Shown here: positions 1 to 9,030 of the stretch, in pieces
Layout of the letters: each line of letters begins with the position of its first letter
Position numbering within the stretch: the first letter of the stretch is position 1
Origin: Spodoptera frugiperda
Lineage: Eukaryota; Arthropoda; Insecta; Lepidoptera; Noctuidae
Assembly: GCF_023101765.2 (NCBI RefSeq)
Contig: NC_064226.1
Location: 1,480,001-1,544,000 of the forward strand
Reading direction: 5' to 3'
DNA: 64,000 bases
Position numbers and translations under genes: made by a program
The notes under the pieces: generated by a model
The model's database searches: none
Told to the model about the DNA's origin: nothing
The model's input: the letters and a program-made list of their open reading frames with translations, nothing else

Positions 1-1146
1 CATGCTGGCGTCTGTATTCATACGCAGGTGGTGTGTAAGATTGTACAGGTGGTGGGGGTCTTTGCTCAGCTTGCTGAAATTATATCATTTAGGAAGTTAG
101 TTAAAATATTTTCTGTTGTAATAGTGTCTAAATAGGCTTAACTAAAATATTAGATTCAATTAGAGGACTACTATGAAGTAGTATGGTGTGTTATTTTTCA
201 TAGGAAGACATCATCCAAAAGTATTTGTGATATATTTTTAAAATATCTATAAATCAACATAAATGTATGTAATATAATTCATAATTGGAGAGTGTCTTGA
301 TGGTATATTCTCTCAAAAGTAGGCTTGGAGGACTATCTTAGGAATTGTGATCTGTCAACATGAGAATGATATCAATCAGATGTTTCAACTTTCAAGCAAT
401 CTTCTGATAACCTATAAGCCCTGTAGTAATGATCGAGTAATGACACACTTGTGATCATGAAATTCATAATGATGGATGTAGGGACTAAAACTAATTATTT
501 ACGATTTTTACAACAACAACACTCCTTTATTATGCCCTAACAAGTGATGACATTGATGAAAATTATGTAATGGAACATCATATTTACTTTTGCCGTGAGC
601 TGAGATTGTATCCGGTCTAAAGCTTCCTGAGACACTTGGATAGCATTTTCATTATCAACAGTTACTTTTCGAGTGCTTTGAGAACCTCCCATGTTTATAA
701 AAATGAACTATCCAAATAATTTTATCGGCAAATCACGTCAAAAAGACATTTTTTGACAGATCAAACATTACCTACTGCTACCAAAGACTAAAGAGAAAAC
801 AACTCAAAGATTACTTTTATGTCATTAGAGTTCTAAAAAGTTCACTGCCTTATTAGTGTTTATGGTCAAAAAATAAGGAGCTGTATTTGGATCCCCGAAA
901 AAGTGAAGCAATAAAATAAAAGTAATAAGAATAAGTCATAATTAAAAATATGTAATTCAGAGAACAGCTTATGCAAACGACTTGTTTACCAGAAGCAGAC
1001 CAATAGAACACCATTCCGCTAGTGTGTCCTTAACTTAACGAATAAGTACAATAATGTTACAACAGATGGCATTACTTGCTAAAAATTTAACAGGAACTTT
1101 CAGAATTAATATCAATCGGGTAACTTTAACGTTGATGTTTTTTCTA
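1..1146. other. A+T-rich non-coding stretch
   Basis: I see no gene, RNA or recognisable repeat here. Open frames are short and lack protein-like composition; a 66-codon frame at 1054-1254 runs into the mobile element that follows and is best read as chance. Confidence 0.6.
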
Positions 1147-1527
1147 TACAGGGTGACTTTGAATTCGACGTATTCCTTTCGGGAGGTGATAATACAACTA
1201 ATTTCCTACAAAAATAGCCCTGAGGTCCTTGGGCGGAAAGTGGCTAGTTTCTGAGATATTCAACATTTTTGGTTTTGGTAAAAAAATCCAGAATTGATTA
1301 CAAAAACATCAATAAATAAAAAAATACTGGTTGGATTTTAGTAGTTTTAGTTTTAATCAGTTGCCAATACATCAGTTATCATTTATAAATACTAATAATA
1401 GCACAAATATAATTCGTTTTAAAATTGCAAGTAATTTCCTATCAAATTTTGTTTTGTGTCTCTAATTTGGTCGATAGCAAACTGGATTTATTTCAAAAAA
1501 AATATATGACACTAAGCGTACAAACTA

Positions 1528-1870
1528 TTAGAAAAACTTCCTTGGTTTATTAGCTATCCAGAAACATACAATTATTGACAACATTCTCAAAAATAAATGA
1601 ATTAATTGATGATAAGTCGAGTGTAAAGAAAAAAGGGCAATTTCCAAAACATCTTTATTTGCAAAAATTTGTTCAAAGTAACCTTCCCTACGACGAATAC
1701 ATGCCCGAACATGCTTCCTTATCTCTATGACGGTCACTCTTGGACCGAATATGCGTCTAATTTCGTCATTATCTTCAAATACGTTTTGGAGAAGAATTTC
1801 GATACACGGCCTATTCCGTCTGTATAAACAAGGGACTTTATGTAAAAATCAACCGGCGTTAGGTTCTGGT
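1528..1870 (-). pseudogene. Transposase C-terminal fossil, left arm
   Basis: On the minus strand a 69-codon open frame (1528-1737) begins with TVIEIRKHVRACIRRREGYF, resembling the last helix region of Tc1/mariner-type transposases (the 'R-x-C-I-x-x-x-G-x-x-F-E' tail). Just upstream, in another frame, comes LTPVDFYIKSLVYTD, like the family's D-[L]-x-P-x-D-F-x-L-W-G stretch, but with about four residues (L-W-G-x) missing between FY and IKSLVY. Frameshifts, that deletion and the lack of any N-terminal half make it non-functional. The right arm has the same deletion. Confidence 0.75.
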
Positions 1871-2279
1871 CACTGTGCATGCCATGTAGTCATGTAGTGG
1901 GACCGCCCTACATCTACCATTGCCGCACAGTAGATCGATAGTGCTCTGATCAAACTATCACAATATCCATTATTAGCCCCAAAAAAGTCAAAGAAATAAA
2001 AAAAAAAGCAAAACCAACAGGTGTGGTTGGTTTTGGTTTTTGGATACGGTTTTGATTCAAATGTTTGGATAGGTATAATTAATAATGACTTGATTGGGCT
2101 CTACTTTTTACGCAATAATTTAAATGGTGAGAATTAAAATTAATTTTTAAGGAATGAGCTAGGATCATTGTTTTAAATTTGAATTTAGAAACAAGATTAT
2201 GAGTTTATTCGAACACGACGATTGTTTAGTGCACTATCGAACTACTGTGCGGCAGTGGTTGGATACATCGGTTTTCAGG

Positions 2280-2673
2280 CGTTGGATTGACAAGGCGGCC
2301 CCACTACATGACTACATGGCATACACAATGACAAGAACCTAACGCCGGTTGATTTTTACATAAAGTCCCTTGTTTATACAGACGGAATAGGCCATGTATC
2401 GAAATTCTTCTCCAAAACGTATTTGAAAATAATGACGAAATTAGACGCATATTCAGTCCAAGAGTGACCGTCATAGAGATAAGGAAGCATGTTCGGGCAT
2501 GTATTCGTCGTAGGGAAGGTTACTTTGAACAAATTTTTGCAAATAAAAATGTTTTTGAAATTGCCCTTTTCTCTTTACACTCGACTTATCATCAATTAAT
2601 TCATTTATTTTTGAGAATGTTGTTAATAATTTTATGTTTCTGGATAGCTAATAAACCAAGGAAGTTTTTCTAA
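2280..2673 (+). pseudogene. Transposase C-terminal fossil, right arm
   Basis: Mirror copy of the left-arm fossil. The frame opening near 2464 reads TVIEIRKHVRACIRRREGYF and stays open to the stop at 2671. LTPVDFYIKSLVYTDGI lies just upstream in a different frame, and before that come GGP and related remnants of the 'R-G-G-P-x-x-W-P-x-R-S-P-D' segment. The 12-nt in-frame loss after DFY is shared with the left arm, so both derive from one damaged ancestor. The frame continues past the expected end of the transposase into A+T-rich DNA. Confidence 0.75.
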
Positions 2674-3319
2674 TAGTTTGTACGCTTAGTGTCATATATA
2701 TTTTTTTAAATAAATCTAGTTTTCTATCGACCAAATTAGAGACACCAAACAAAATTTGATAGGAAATTACTTGCTATTTTAAAACGAATGATATTTGTGC
2801 TATTATTAGTATTTATAAATGATAACTGATGTATTGGCAACTGATTAAAACTAAAACTACTAAAATCCAACCAGTATTTTTTTATTTATTGATGTTTTTG
2901 TAATCAATTCTGGATTTTTTTACCAAAACCAAAAATGTTGAATATCTCAGAAACTAGTCACTTTCCGCCTAAGGACCTCAGGGCTAATTTTGTAGGAAAT
3001 TAGTTGTATTATCACCTCCCGAAAGGAATACGTCGAATTCAAAGTCACCCTGTATATTACGGCAGTTTTCTTTATTATATGAAATAAATTAACTTAGGTA
3101 CTTGGTATTCTCCAACTTTTTATTGTCATAATAAATTGACAGATCATAAGAAGAGCGATAATTTTGGCATAATATCTATAAATAACCATATGGAAAATTT
3201 ATGGAATGGTGGTATTCCTTTTTAGGCTTGATTTTACCAGAAGGGTAGTATCCCTCTCGATCTTCAAATCATTATTTATTTATTAATAAGTAATACTTAG
3301 TTAAGTTATATTAGTTACT

Positions 3320-3350
3320 CGCTTCTGCCAGGGACTTCGTACGCATAAAT
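3320..3350 (-). repeat. Helitron-like 3'-end scrap
   Basis: Read on the minus strand, the sequence TGCGTACGAAGTCCCTGGCAGAAGC resembles the 'GCGAAGCC..GGCAGAAACTAGT' terminus of the Helitron-like copies at 57959-58115 and 28902-29087, but the terminal CTAGT is degraded. Only the end is recognisable. Confidence 0.4.
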
Positions 3351-3429
3351 AGGTAATTCCCGTTTTTACCGTATCCGTGGGAATTCAGAGAAGTCCTCTC
3401 TTAGTACTCCCCTATACTTCTTCAGGAAC

Positions 3430-3584
3430 GTACAAATTGCAACGATAACTAGTATACACCAACACATCGGCACAACTATCGCTACACAATATCCCTGTGT
3501 GGGTATTCCGTAGTAATGTGCATAAAAACGTTTGACCATTACGCACACATTGGTATATATTATAAATTTTGTGTCGGTATATGT
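3430..3584 (-). repeat. 155-bp inverted repeat, left copy, with small membrane-type ORF
   Basis: This segment is repeated in opposite orientation at 6246-6401 with only a handful of substitutions. On the minus strand it contains an ATG at 3539 opening a 57-codon frame (stop at 3366) that begins MVKRFYAHYYGIPTQGYC and then has a hydrophobic run of about 20 residues (VAIVVPMCWCILVIVAICT) followed by a basic stretch. That layout fits a small single-pass membrane peptide, but chance hydrophobic translation is common in A+T-rich DNA. I do not recognise it as a known gene. Confidence 0.55.
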
Positions 3585-3667
3585 ATTTTTATAATTTAAT
3601 AGATGGGTAAGGTTAAAAATATTTACAATTGATGATATGCTTCAACATTTTCACAGAAATAGACGTA

Positions 3668-3745
3668 GTGCTCGTGGACGAGTGGTTTAACGAGCTTGCT
3701 CTAATCGTCTCCCTCTACGCCGATGTGGGTTCGAAACCAGCAAAA
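3668..3745 (+). repeat. tRNA-derived SINE head (A and B boxes)
   Basis: TGGACGAGTGG (3675) resembles an RNA polymerase III A box and GGTTCGAAACC (3728-3738) is a near-canonical B box. The spacing and wording (a GAGTGGTTTAACG-type D-arm, and GTGGGTTCGAA before the T-arm) look tRNA-Ser-like, but the acceptor stem does not pair well, so a genuine tRNA gene is unlikely. It points inward from the inverted repeat at 3430-3584. Confidence 0.55.
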
Positions 3746-3779
3746 CATATTTTTTAGATGTATTTTATTTCGTTGTTTG

Positions 3780-4180
3780 TCTTTGTTAAGTTTCTTTTTT
3801 GTTATCTGTATAATATAATCAGACTATAAAAGAAGCATTTAAGTCGGTAAATAAAACGATATCTATTTTATTACATATAATTTATTTTTATAGAAATAAA
3901 GTATAAATATTGGATATAAATCAAATAAAAAATGTTATTAATTGTTTTCATAAACAATTTTTTATTAATTAATGATTATTACAAAAAAAATATTATTAAA
4001 TAATAATTTTTATTATTAATTAAATAATAATAAATTAAATTTTAATATTGTATATTACTTATTATTAAACAATAAGAAACATTATATATTTTTTTTAATA
4101 TTAAAATTTAAAATTAAAAAAGTATTAAAAAGTAAAATTATTATAAAAATTTAATTAAAACATTTTTTTCCAAATTTCCG
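3780..4180. other. Extremely A+T-rich block
   Basis: Nearly all A and T, dominated by TTATTAAT/AATAATAAA-type strings and homopolymer runs of A and T. No coding potential. A comparable block lies at 5160-5560, so the transposase fossil between them sits in an island of ordinary composition. Confidence 0.7.
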
Positions 4181-4761
4181 CTTCACAGTAAATATTGTTA
4201 TTTCTTGAAATTAGCAAATTTTTTTTATTAGAATTCTCCATTTTGTGTTTTAAGGCGGTTGCTATAAGATTCAATATTGAGTGGGCAATATGTTAGCAAA
4301 AAATGTGACGGTTAATACAAATAAGTTTTTAACATTATAACATTTCGAATCATATTCTAAGTTGGTTAAGGATGAGCGTAAATATAATGTTTCAAATTAG
4401 TTGAACAGCAGTTACATAAGTTATTAAAATGAGAAGTGAAGTGAATCAACATGTTGAATAGAAAGAAATTATGACAATTTCTAACCGCATAACAATAACA
4501 TCACTTCACCGTATTTTCTAGACTGCATTATAATATTATTTTTAAAATATAAACATTGTATGTAGTTAATTTGGACTATATATAATTTGGCTGATGGCTC
4601 AGTAACTGATTCAGAAATCGATATAAGTCAGCGTTAACCCAAAAAAATTCAATACAAATAAATTTCAACTTTATGCTGCTAGCATGAAATTAATTCTTTA
4701 CATCGGTAAATATAACCAAATTATTAGCCCTATCAAAATTTATAAAACTTCTGGCAAAATT

Positions 4762-5030
4762 TTATCGCTGTTCCTGGTGCATTGTGGGCAGTAAAATCTT
4801 TTTGGGTGGCTTCCTGCACCAGAATGCAGGTGCCTCCTTATTGTTTGTGTGAAGACATCGAGTGCCGTTGCCGTAGTGCGCGTTGAAAAAGGGATCAACC
4901 TTATGCCTGGTTACGATGTCGTAGTGCCGAGCTGACGAATTTGCCTTCGGCTTCGGCCCAGCTTGGCAGTTTTCAATATCACCAGTCTCCGCATATCTGC
5001 GCACCCATAACTGCACGGACTTACACTATT
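4762..5030 (-). pseudogene. Tc1-like transposase DNA-binding-domain fossil
   Basis: The minus-strand frame starts near 5020 with SVQLWVRRYAETGDIENC and continues GPKPKAN...IVTRHKVDPFFNA. This matches the pattern of the second helix-turn-helix and GRPR-type linker of Tc1/mariner transposases ('V-x-x-W-x-x-R-Y-x-E-T-G-x-x-x-x-R-x-x-x-G-R-P-R-x-T'). After about residue 46 the likeness continues in a shifted frame (TATALDVFTQTIRRHLHSGA, the 'S-x-x-T-V-x-R-R-L' helix), which shows a frameshift. No DDE catalytic domain was found downstream. An old, inactive N-terminal fragment, unrelated in sequence to the fold-back element at 1149-3052. Confidence 0.75.
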
Positions 5031-5159
5031 AAACAAAAATATATTATTTAAAATACCACGAAACTCTATAAAGTTATTTATCAATAGGAATAAAATATAA
5101 CTACAAGTAGCTTTATTTGTAAACACAATAATTATACAATATTTTATAATCAACATATA

Positions 5160-5560
5160 TATAGGTTTACACAGTAATAAAATGCTACTAAAATCCTTTA
5201 AGTTACAACAGGATTTATGTTGTATAATGGATAATTTAATAAAAAATTATCCATTATAAGGATATTTAAGAAAATATTATTATTAGTATCCTATTAATAT
5301 AAATTAAAATAGATTAAGTTTTAAATTTATTAAACAATAATTAAATAATTATTTATTCTTAATAATAAATTCATCAATAATAATAAAAAAGTATTCATTA
5401 TTCAAATATTAATATTCATTAATTTTTTTTATGTTATTATTTTATTATATTTATAAAACATAAAATAATAACATTATTTTATTATATTTAAAAATATAGA
5501 GAACTTTAAATAAATAAGTGTAAATAATTAATTCAATTAATTACCCAGAATATCAACATA
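5160..5560. other. Extremely A+T-rich block
   Basis: Runs of AATAATAAA and TTATTTTATTATATTT, including a near-direct repetition of ATAACATTATTTTATTATAT at about 5430-5490. No coding or RNA signal. Confidence 0.7.
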
Positions 5561-5979
5561 ATAATTTATCTTATTTACTCACCGATATCGTTAAGCGCCT
5601 TTCTATTTCACTAAATAAAAGATCTATCTAAAACAAAAGATCTATCTTTTGTTCGTGCAAAATAATTACTTCTGCCTTTTTCAAATTTGTGAAGTGTTGA
5701 GACATGTTGAGCTTTACACACGAATTATGTAGCAATAAACTATAAAAATGAAATGCTCATAAATTGACCACTAAGAATATAATTTTATTTTGTAAGTTGG
5801 GTGATTTGGAAAATATTTAAAGAATTGACGGTAGTTACTTTATAAACGGGCTAAATAAAATGACCCGAGAGTTCCGTGGTCGCCACAAACATTACAAATT
5901 TAATACTCAAGTATCGAATGATTAGAAATTTAGAATTAGATGTTGTTTAAAAATATTTGGTAAACACTACAAAAAGAAC

Positions 5980-6052
5980 TCGTTGTTGCTGGGTTCGATC
6001 CTGCGACACTTTGCCTGAAGACTCAAAGCGTTAACCATTACGCCAAACGTGC
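5980..6052 (-). repeat. tRNA-derived SINE head, minus strand
   Basis: On the minus strand TTTGGCGTAATGGTTAACG looks like an A box and D-arm, and GGATCGAACCC (6001-5991) is a B box. The A-to-B spacing is tRNA-like. It points inward, convergent with the tRNA-like sequence at 3668-3745. The flanks do not form a convincing acceptor stem, so I call it a SINE head or tRNA relic. Confidence 0.55.
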
Positions 6053-6245
6053 AATTAATAAGTGTTACGAAATATTGTAATGGATTCAATAACATAAATA
6101 TACGACGAGAAGATTCCTTTAGATATATTTGTATGGGTATAATTGTGTAGCTCGATCGTTCGTTGTTCGATTTATTAAATGTTTGTTAAGTATTATTTTT
6201 ATCTCTACCCTTGTTTTTATTCATAAAATCTTTTACGAAATTCTT

Positions 6246-6401
6246 ACATATACCGACACAATAATTTATAGTATATACCAATGTGTGCGTAATGAACAAA
6301 CGTTTTTATGCACATTACTACGGAATACCCACACAGGGATATTGTGTAGCGATAGCTGTGTCGATGTGTTGGTGTATACTAGTTATCGTTGCAATTTGTA
6401 C
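6246..6401 (+). repeat. 155-bp inverted repeat, right copy, with 40-codon ORF
   Basis: Inverted partner of 3430-3584; similarity ends abruptly at TTGTAC on the outer side. An ATG at 6292 opens a 40-codon frame ending in TGA at 6412-6414. It reads MNKRFYAHYYGIPTQGYC followed by a hydrophobic segment much like the left copy. The differences between the copies inside this frame (N/V, A/V, S/P) all change amino acids and do not look like purifying selection. Function unknown. Confidence 0.5.
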
Positions 6402-6414
6402 ATGCCAAGTTTGA

Positions 6415-6788
6415 GCTTCCTAGGTCCAGTAGTTTTGGCTGTGCGTTGTCTGTCAGTCAGTCACTCAGTAACAGAAGAGTTTTATACATTTTATGCATCG
6501 TACTTGTGTATTACTTAAGTAGCAATTATTAATTGACCTAAAATATAAAGCAATTAAAAGTAAAATCAATTGACCACAAAGAATGGAGAACATTTTGGCG
6601 GAGGTAAAAAGCGGGTGTCGTGGGGCGGTGTGGTAGGTACAGAGCACGTGAAGCTACCCTGGCCTGTCAAATTTGTTCTATGGAATTTCAATTTTAAAGC
6701 GAGGAGGATAAAGTTGTAATTGTGTTAAAGATTTTTGACAGCTAGAGGTAGGTTGTTTTGCGGACGTTTTGTACAAAAACTGACCACA
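6415..6788. other. Non-coding stretch
   Basis: Mixed-composition DNA with a G-rich patch (GCGGGTGTCGTGGGGCGGTGTGG, about 6610-6632) and an E-box-like CACGTG at about 6645. No recognised gene or repeat. Confidence 0.4.
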
Positions 6789-6896
6789 ATGGGCGACCGG
6801 TTCGGCCGGTTGCAGCCTCCGACGCTATCATCCCGCCTCCGATGTACTTTCTTCTGTCTGATCGGAACGCGATACGGCTTGCCGCAGTTTCTATAA
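6789..6896 (+). other. GC-rich short open frame (35 codons)
   Basis: ATG at 6789 sits in a good animal start context (CCACAATGGGC) and opens 35 codons ending in TAA (MGDRFGRLQPPTLSSRLRCT...). The block is clearly more GC-rich than its surroundings. It could be a 5' exon, an upstream ORF or simply a GC-rich non-coding element. I recognise no protein family and there is no supporting neighbour. Confidence 0.2.
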
Positions 6897-7358
6897 TACA
6901 TTTTTAAATAAGTTTTATAGTGTTATCGTAAGAATCCACATAGCTTATGTATTCTGGAGAAAAGAAAAGAATGCATAGACTGGAAATGCATAAAGAATAG
7001 TAAAACTGAGGTGATTTTGTATCAGTTGCGCATATAACTAGTAAAACGTGAACCTTTTCTACATACGCGTGAGTTTTATGGGAGAAAGACAACCTTCGCA
7101 AATAGGATAAAACAGACGATCTGAAAGTTCTCGGGGGAGGCATATGTTCAGCAATGAACGTCTTATAGCGGACAAGATGATATACCTAACACAAAAATAA
7201 ATGCTTTCACTACAGTATCACGCTCTAAATACAGTAGACCATATTAAATATAACATCTTGATACCCCTTTCTTAATAGTTGTTATGGTTCCCGAATAGTC
7301 GACGAATTTATTGACATACATTGGAAGCAGTTGCAGTTCCAGACTGTGTGTTACCTAT
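6897..7358. other. Non-coding stretch
   Basis: Nothing recognised. Short open frames on both strands lack protein-like composition. Confidence 0.5.
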
Positions 7359-7360
7359 TA

Positions 7361-8444
7361 AGGTGCGTTGGGGTAAGATCGGCGCAGGGGTAAGAACGTA
7401 CAAATCAAATATCTCACTTATTTGGCTATATTTTTTAATGCTGATCACATTGCGTGACACGTCATTAAGTCCCGCCCCACCCCGCGGTGACCACCACTCG
7501 CTCCGGTCAACACAGACGTGTAACCGCGCCGTTTTAGAAAAAAGGAAAATTTTATAAAATATTTGTTTATCCGGTCTTTCACCTACATTTTTATTTGCAT
7601 ATTTTAGCAAAAGTATAGCTTATTTTGACATGGTTTTGCCTAAATACTAAGTTTTGAGCAATGATAATATGATAAAACTAATCCAGATTTGTCTACTACC
7701 TCTGTAGGCTGAAATCCGGTGTTACCCATGTCGGGTAAAGATCGGTCAAAAATATCCCTATTCGAAAATGGGCAGTGATTGTCAAACTTTTGTTACACAT
7801 GATTTTAATTTAATTTTAAATAATTACTTAGGGCTGATTTTCCAATCTTCAGTTGCCACGTAAATACTCCCGAACCTCTTCGCGGGCCACTTCTTATACA
7901 AAAGAAGCGCTGGAATTAGCCATGCAGCAAATAAATAATAAAGAACTCACGTATGCAGCCACTTCAAAAATGCTTGTGGATAAAACTAAACTTTGAGAAA
8001 CTCAATTTCTTTGAAATTTGGTATGCGGGGTAAGATCGGACAAATTAAACGAAAAAAAAAAGAATCATTTGGAACATCTATATTTGTTGTATTAGGTAAA
8101 TTTTTGTGATGTTATGTTAAAGTACAGGAAAGATGGGATACATTCCTTTCATACACCTTGTGTTCCTAGCACTAGAAATTATTTTAAATTGTTGTCCGAA
8201 CTTACCCCACGACGGCCTAATCGTCATCACATTAAAAAAAAAATTGTCCTGATTTTATAGGCTTGCAAAGCAAAAAGTATTGAGTATTTATAAATAAATT
8301 AAATTTTAAATTACACTGTGTTTAATCATTATTCGTTTCCACTATTTCTCATTAATGTACTGTGTATCAAAATTGAGAAAATAAAGTTTTTGCAACATCC
8401 TTGCAACTATTCGAAAATCCGTCCGATGTTACCCCAACGCACCC
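7361..8444. mobile_element. pogo-like Tc1/mariner non-autonomous transposon
   Basis: The left end is AGGTGCGTTGGGGTAAGATCGG and the right end is its near-complement (CCGATGTTACCCCAACGCACCC), giving a terminal inverted repeat of about 20 bp. Both ends abut TA (7359-7360 and 8445-8446), as expected for the Tc1/mariner/pogo group. Subterminal copies of the end motif (GGGTAAAGATCGGTC near 7733, GGGGTAAGATCGGACAAATT near 8031, and the complement CTTACCCCACGACGG near 8200) could be transposase-binding repeats. It carries a 47-codon relic of a Psq-type DNA-binding exon and nothing of the DDE catalytic domain. At 1084 bp it is a deletion derivative needing a transposase in trans. Confidence 0.8.
7853..7996 (+). 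pseudogene. Psq-type helix-turn-helix relic of a pogo-like transposase
   Basis: The frame LPRKYSRTSSRATSYTKEAL continues ELAMQQINNKELTYAATSKM and stops at TGA 7994-7996. It matches the layout of Psq/CENP-B N-terminal domains in pogo-like transposases: a basic RKY-K-R lead, a helix 'ee-L-x-x-A-[LM]-x-x-[IV]', a K-x-[LM]-[ST]-[YL]-[RK]-A-[AS] turn and a second helix. The expected K-S-T-L end of the recognition helix has become DKTKL followed by a stop. The CTTCAG just upstream could be a splice acceptor. Homology to the family is inference from the pattern. Confidence 0.6.
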
Positions 8445-8446
8445 TA

Positions 8447-8871
8447 CAGAGAGATTCCAAAGTCAAAGTTTAAAAATAATTCCGCATTCGTAAAAGCCAC
8501 ACACAAGCCTAATCGCGTACTGGCCGTCTCTCGCGCCGCTCAGTTCTACACCAGCGCCATCTACACGTACCATAAACACCGCATTCTATAAATCAGTGTA
8601 ATGTTCCCAACTGTCACACATAGACGATTAATTACCGTGCTTTGTAAATGGTAATGCCCACGCGTTGTCACTCTCGCCAGCATATGGATTTGAGAATTTA
8701 AAAGTAAACTAGGCTTTCGTTCGCTAATTTGGTCCACACACCTTTTACGGCTGGTTTAGGTGGATTTGCTTACTTGAGATAGAATTTTGACACATTTTGT
8801 ATGGAGCTTATGTTAAGCTTAAGGTTCGATGATGGATCGGAGTTGGAACACTTATTGTTTCGTATTTCTAG
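8447..8871. other. Non-coding stretch
   Basis: No gene. A CpG-containing patch (CTCGCGCCGCTCAGTTCTACACCAGCGCCATCTAC, about 8530-8566) stands out; GCGCCATCTA-type strings are common in insect intergenic DNA. Nothing further supported. Confidence 0.4.
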
Positions 8872-8874
8872 GTA

Positions 8875-9030
8875 CAGTCAAAGTCAAATCATTTATTCCA
8901 ATTAAACCATGAATAGGTACTTTTGAAATGTCAACAAATAAAGAAATAAATAATAGTCTATCAGTCTGTTCGTTAGTGAAGCTAGGTGCTCGTTGCAAAG
9001 TTCCATTGCAACTCTTGTGAGCACACAGTC
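8875..9030 (-). repeat. LINE 3'-end repeat (family with TTTGACTTTG tail)
   Basis: AGTCAAAGTCAAATCATTTATTCCAATTAAACC is the complement of the ATTTGACTTTGACTT-type tail that ends many lepidopteran non-LTR retrotransposons. Similar text recurs in the same orientation at 26370-26480 and 39433-39560, including 'GAAATGTCAACAAATAAAG' and 'GTCTGT..GTCA..TAAAGCT'. Only the 3' end is present, as is usual for 5'-truncated LINEs. Confidence 0.65.

Larger units (their letters stand above)
1149..3052. mobile_element. Fold-back Tc1/mariner-type element with ~800-bp inverted arms
   Basis: The outer ends are perfect inverted copies (CAGGGTGACTTTGAATTCGA at 1149; its complement ends at 3052), each next to a TA dinucleotide (1147-1148 and 3053-3054), the target site of Tc1/mariner elements. 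The inverted similarity continues inward for about 800 bp per arm (1149-1947 and 2231-3052), leaving a spacer of about 280 bp that starts with an A-rich run. Each arm carries the same degenerate 3' half of a transposase, pointing outward from the centre. Neither arm holds the 5' half or the catalytic core, so the element cannot be autonomous. The arms share internal lesions, which suggests one decayed copy was duplicated in inverted orientation, or that this is a long-TIR fold-back family. Element identity is solid; the mechanism is inference. Confidence 0.85.

Noticed and set aside
3668..3745. Genuine tRNA-Ser gene
   Set aside because: A and B boxes are present, but the acceptor stem does not pair and the anticodon arm is poor. 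A SINE head or tRNA relic fits better. The same holds for 5980-6052, 30790-30832 and 46931-47022.
6129..6518. 129-codon plus-strand open frame overlapping the right inverted repeat
   Set aside because: It has no ATG near its start, runs in a different frame from the 40-codon ORF shared by the two repeat copies, breaks in the partner copy soon after the repeat, and has no family likeness.
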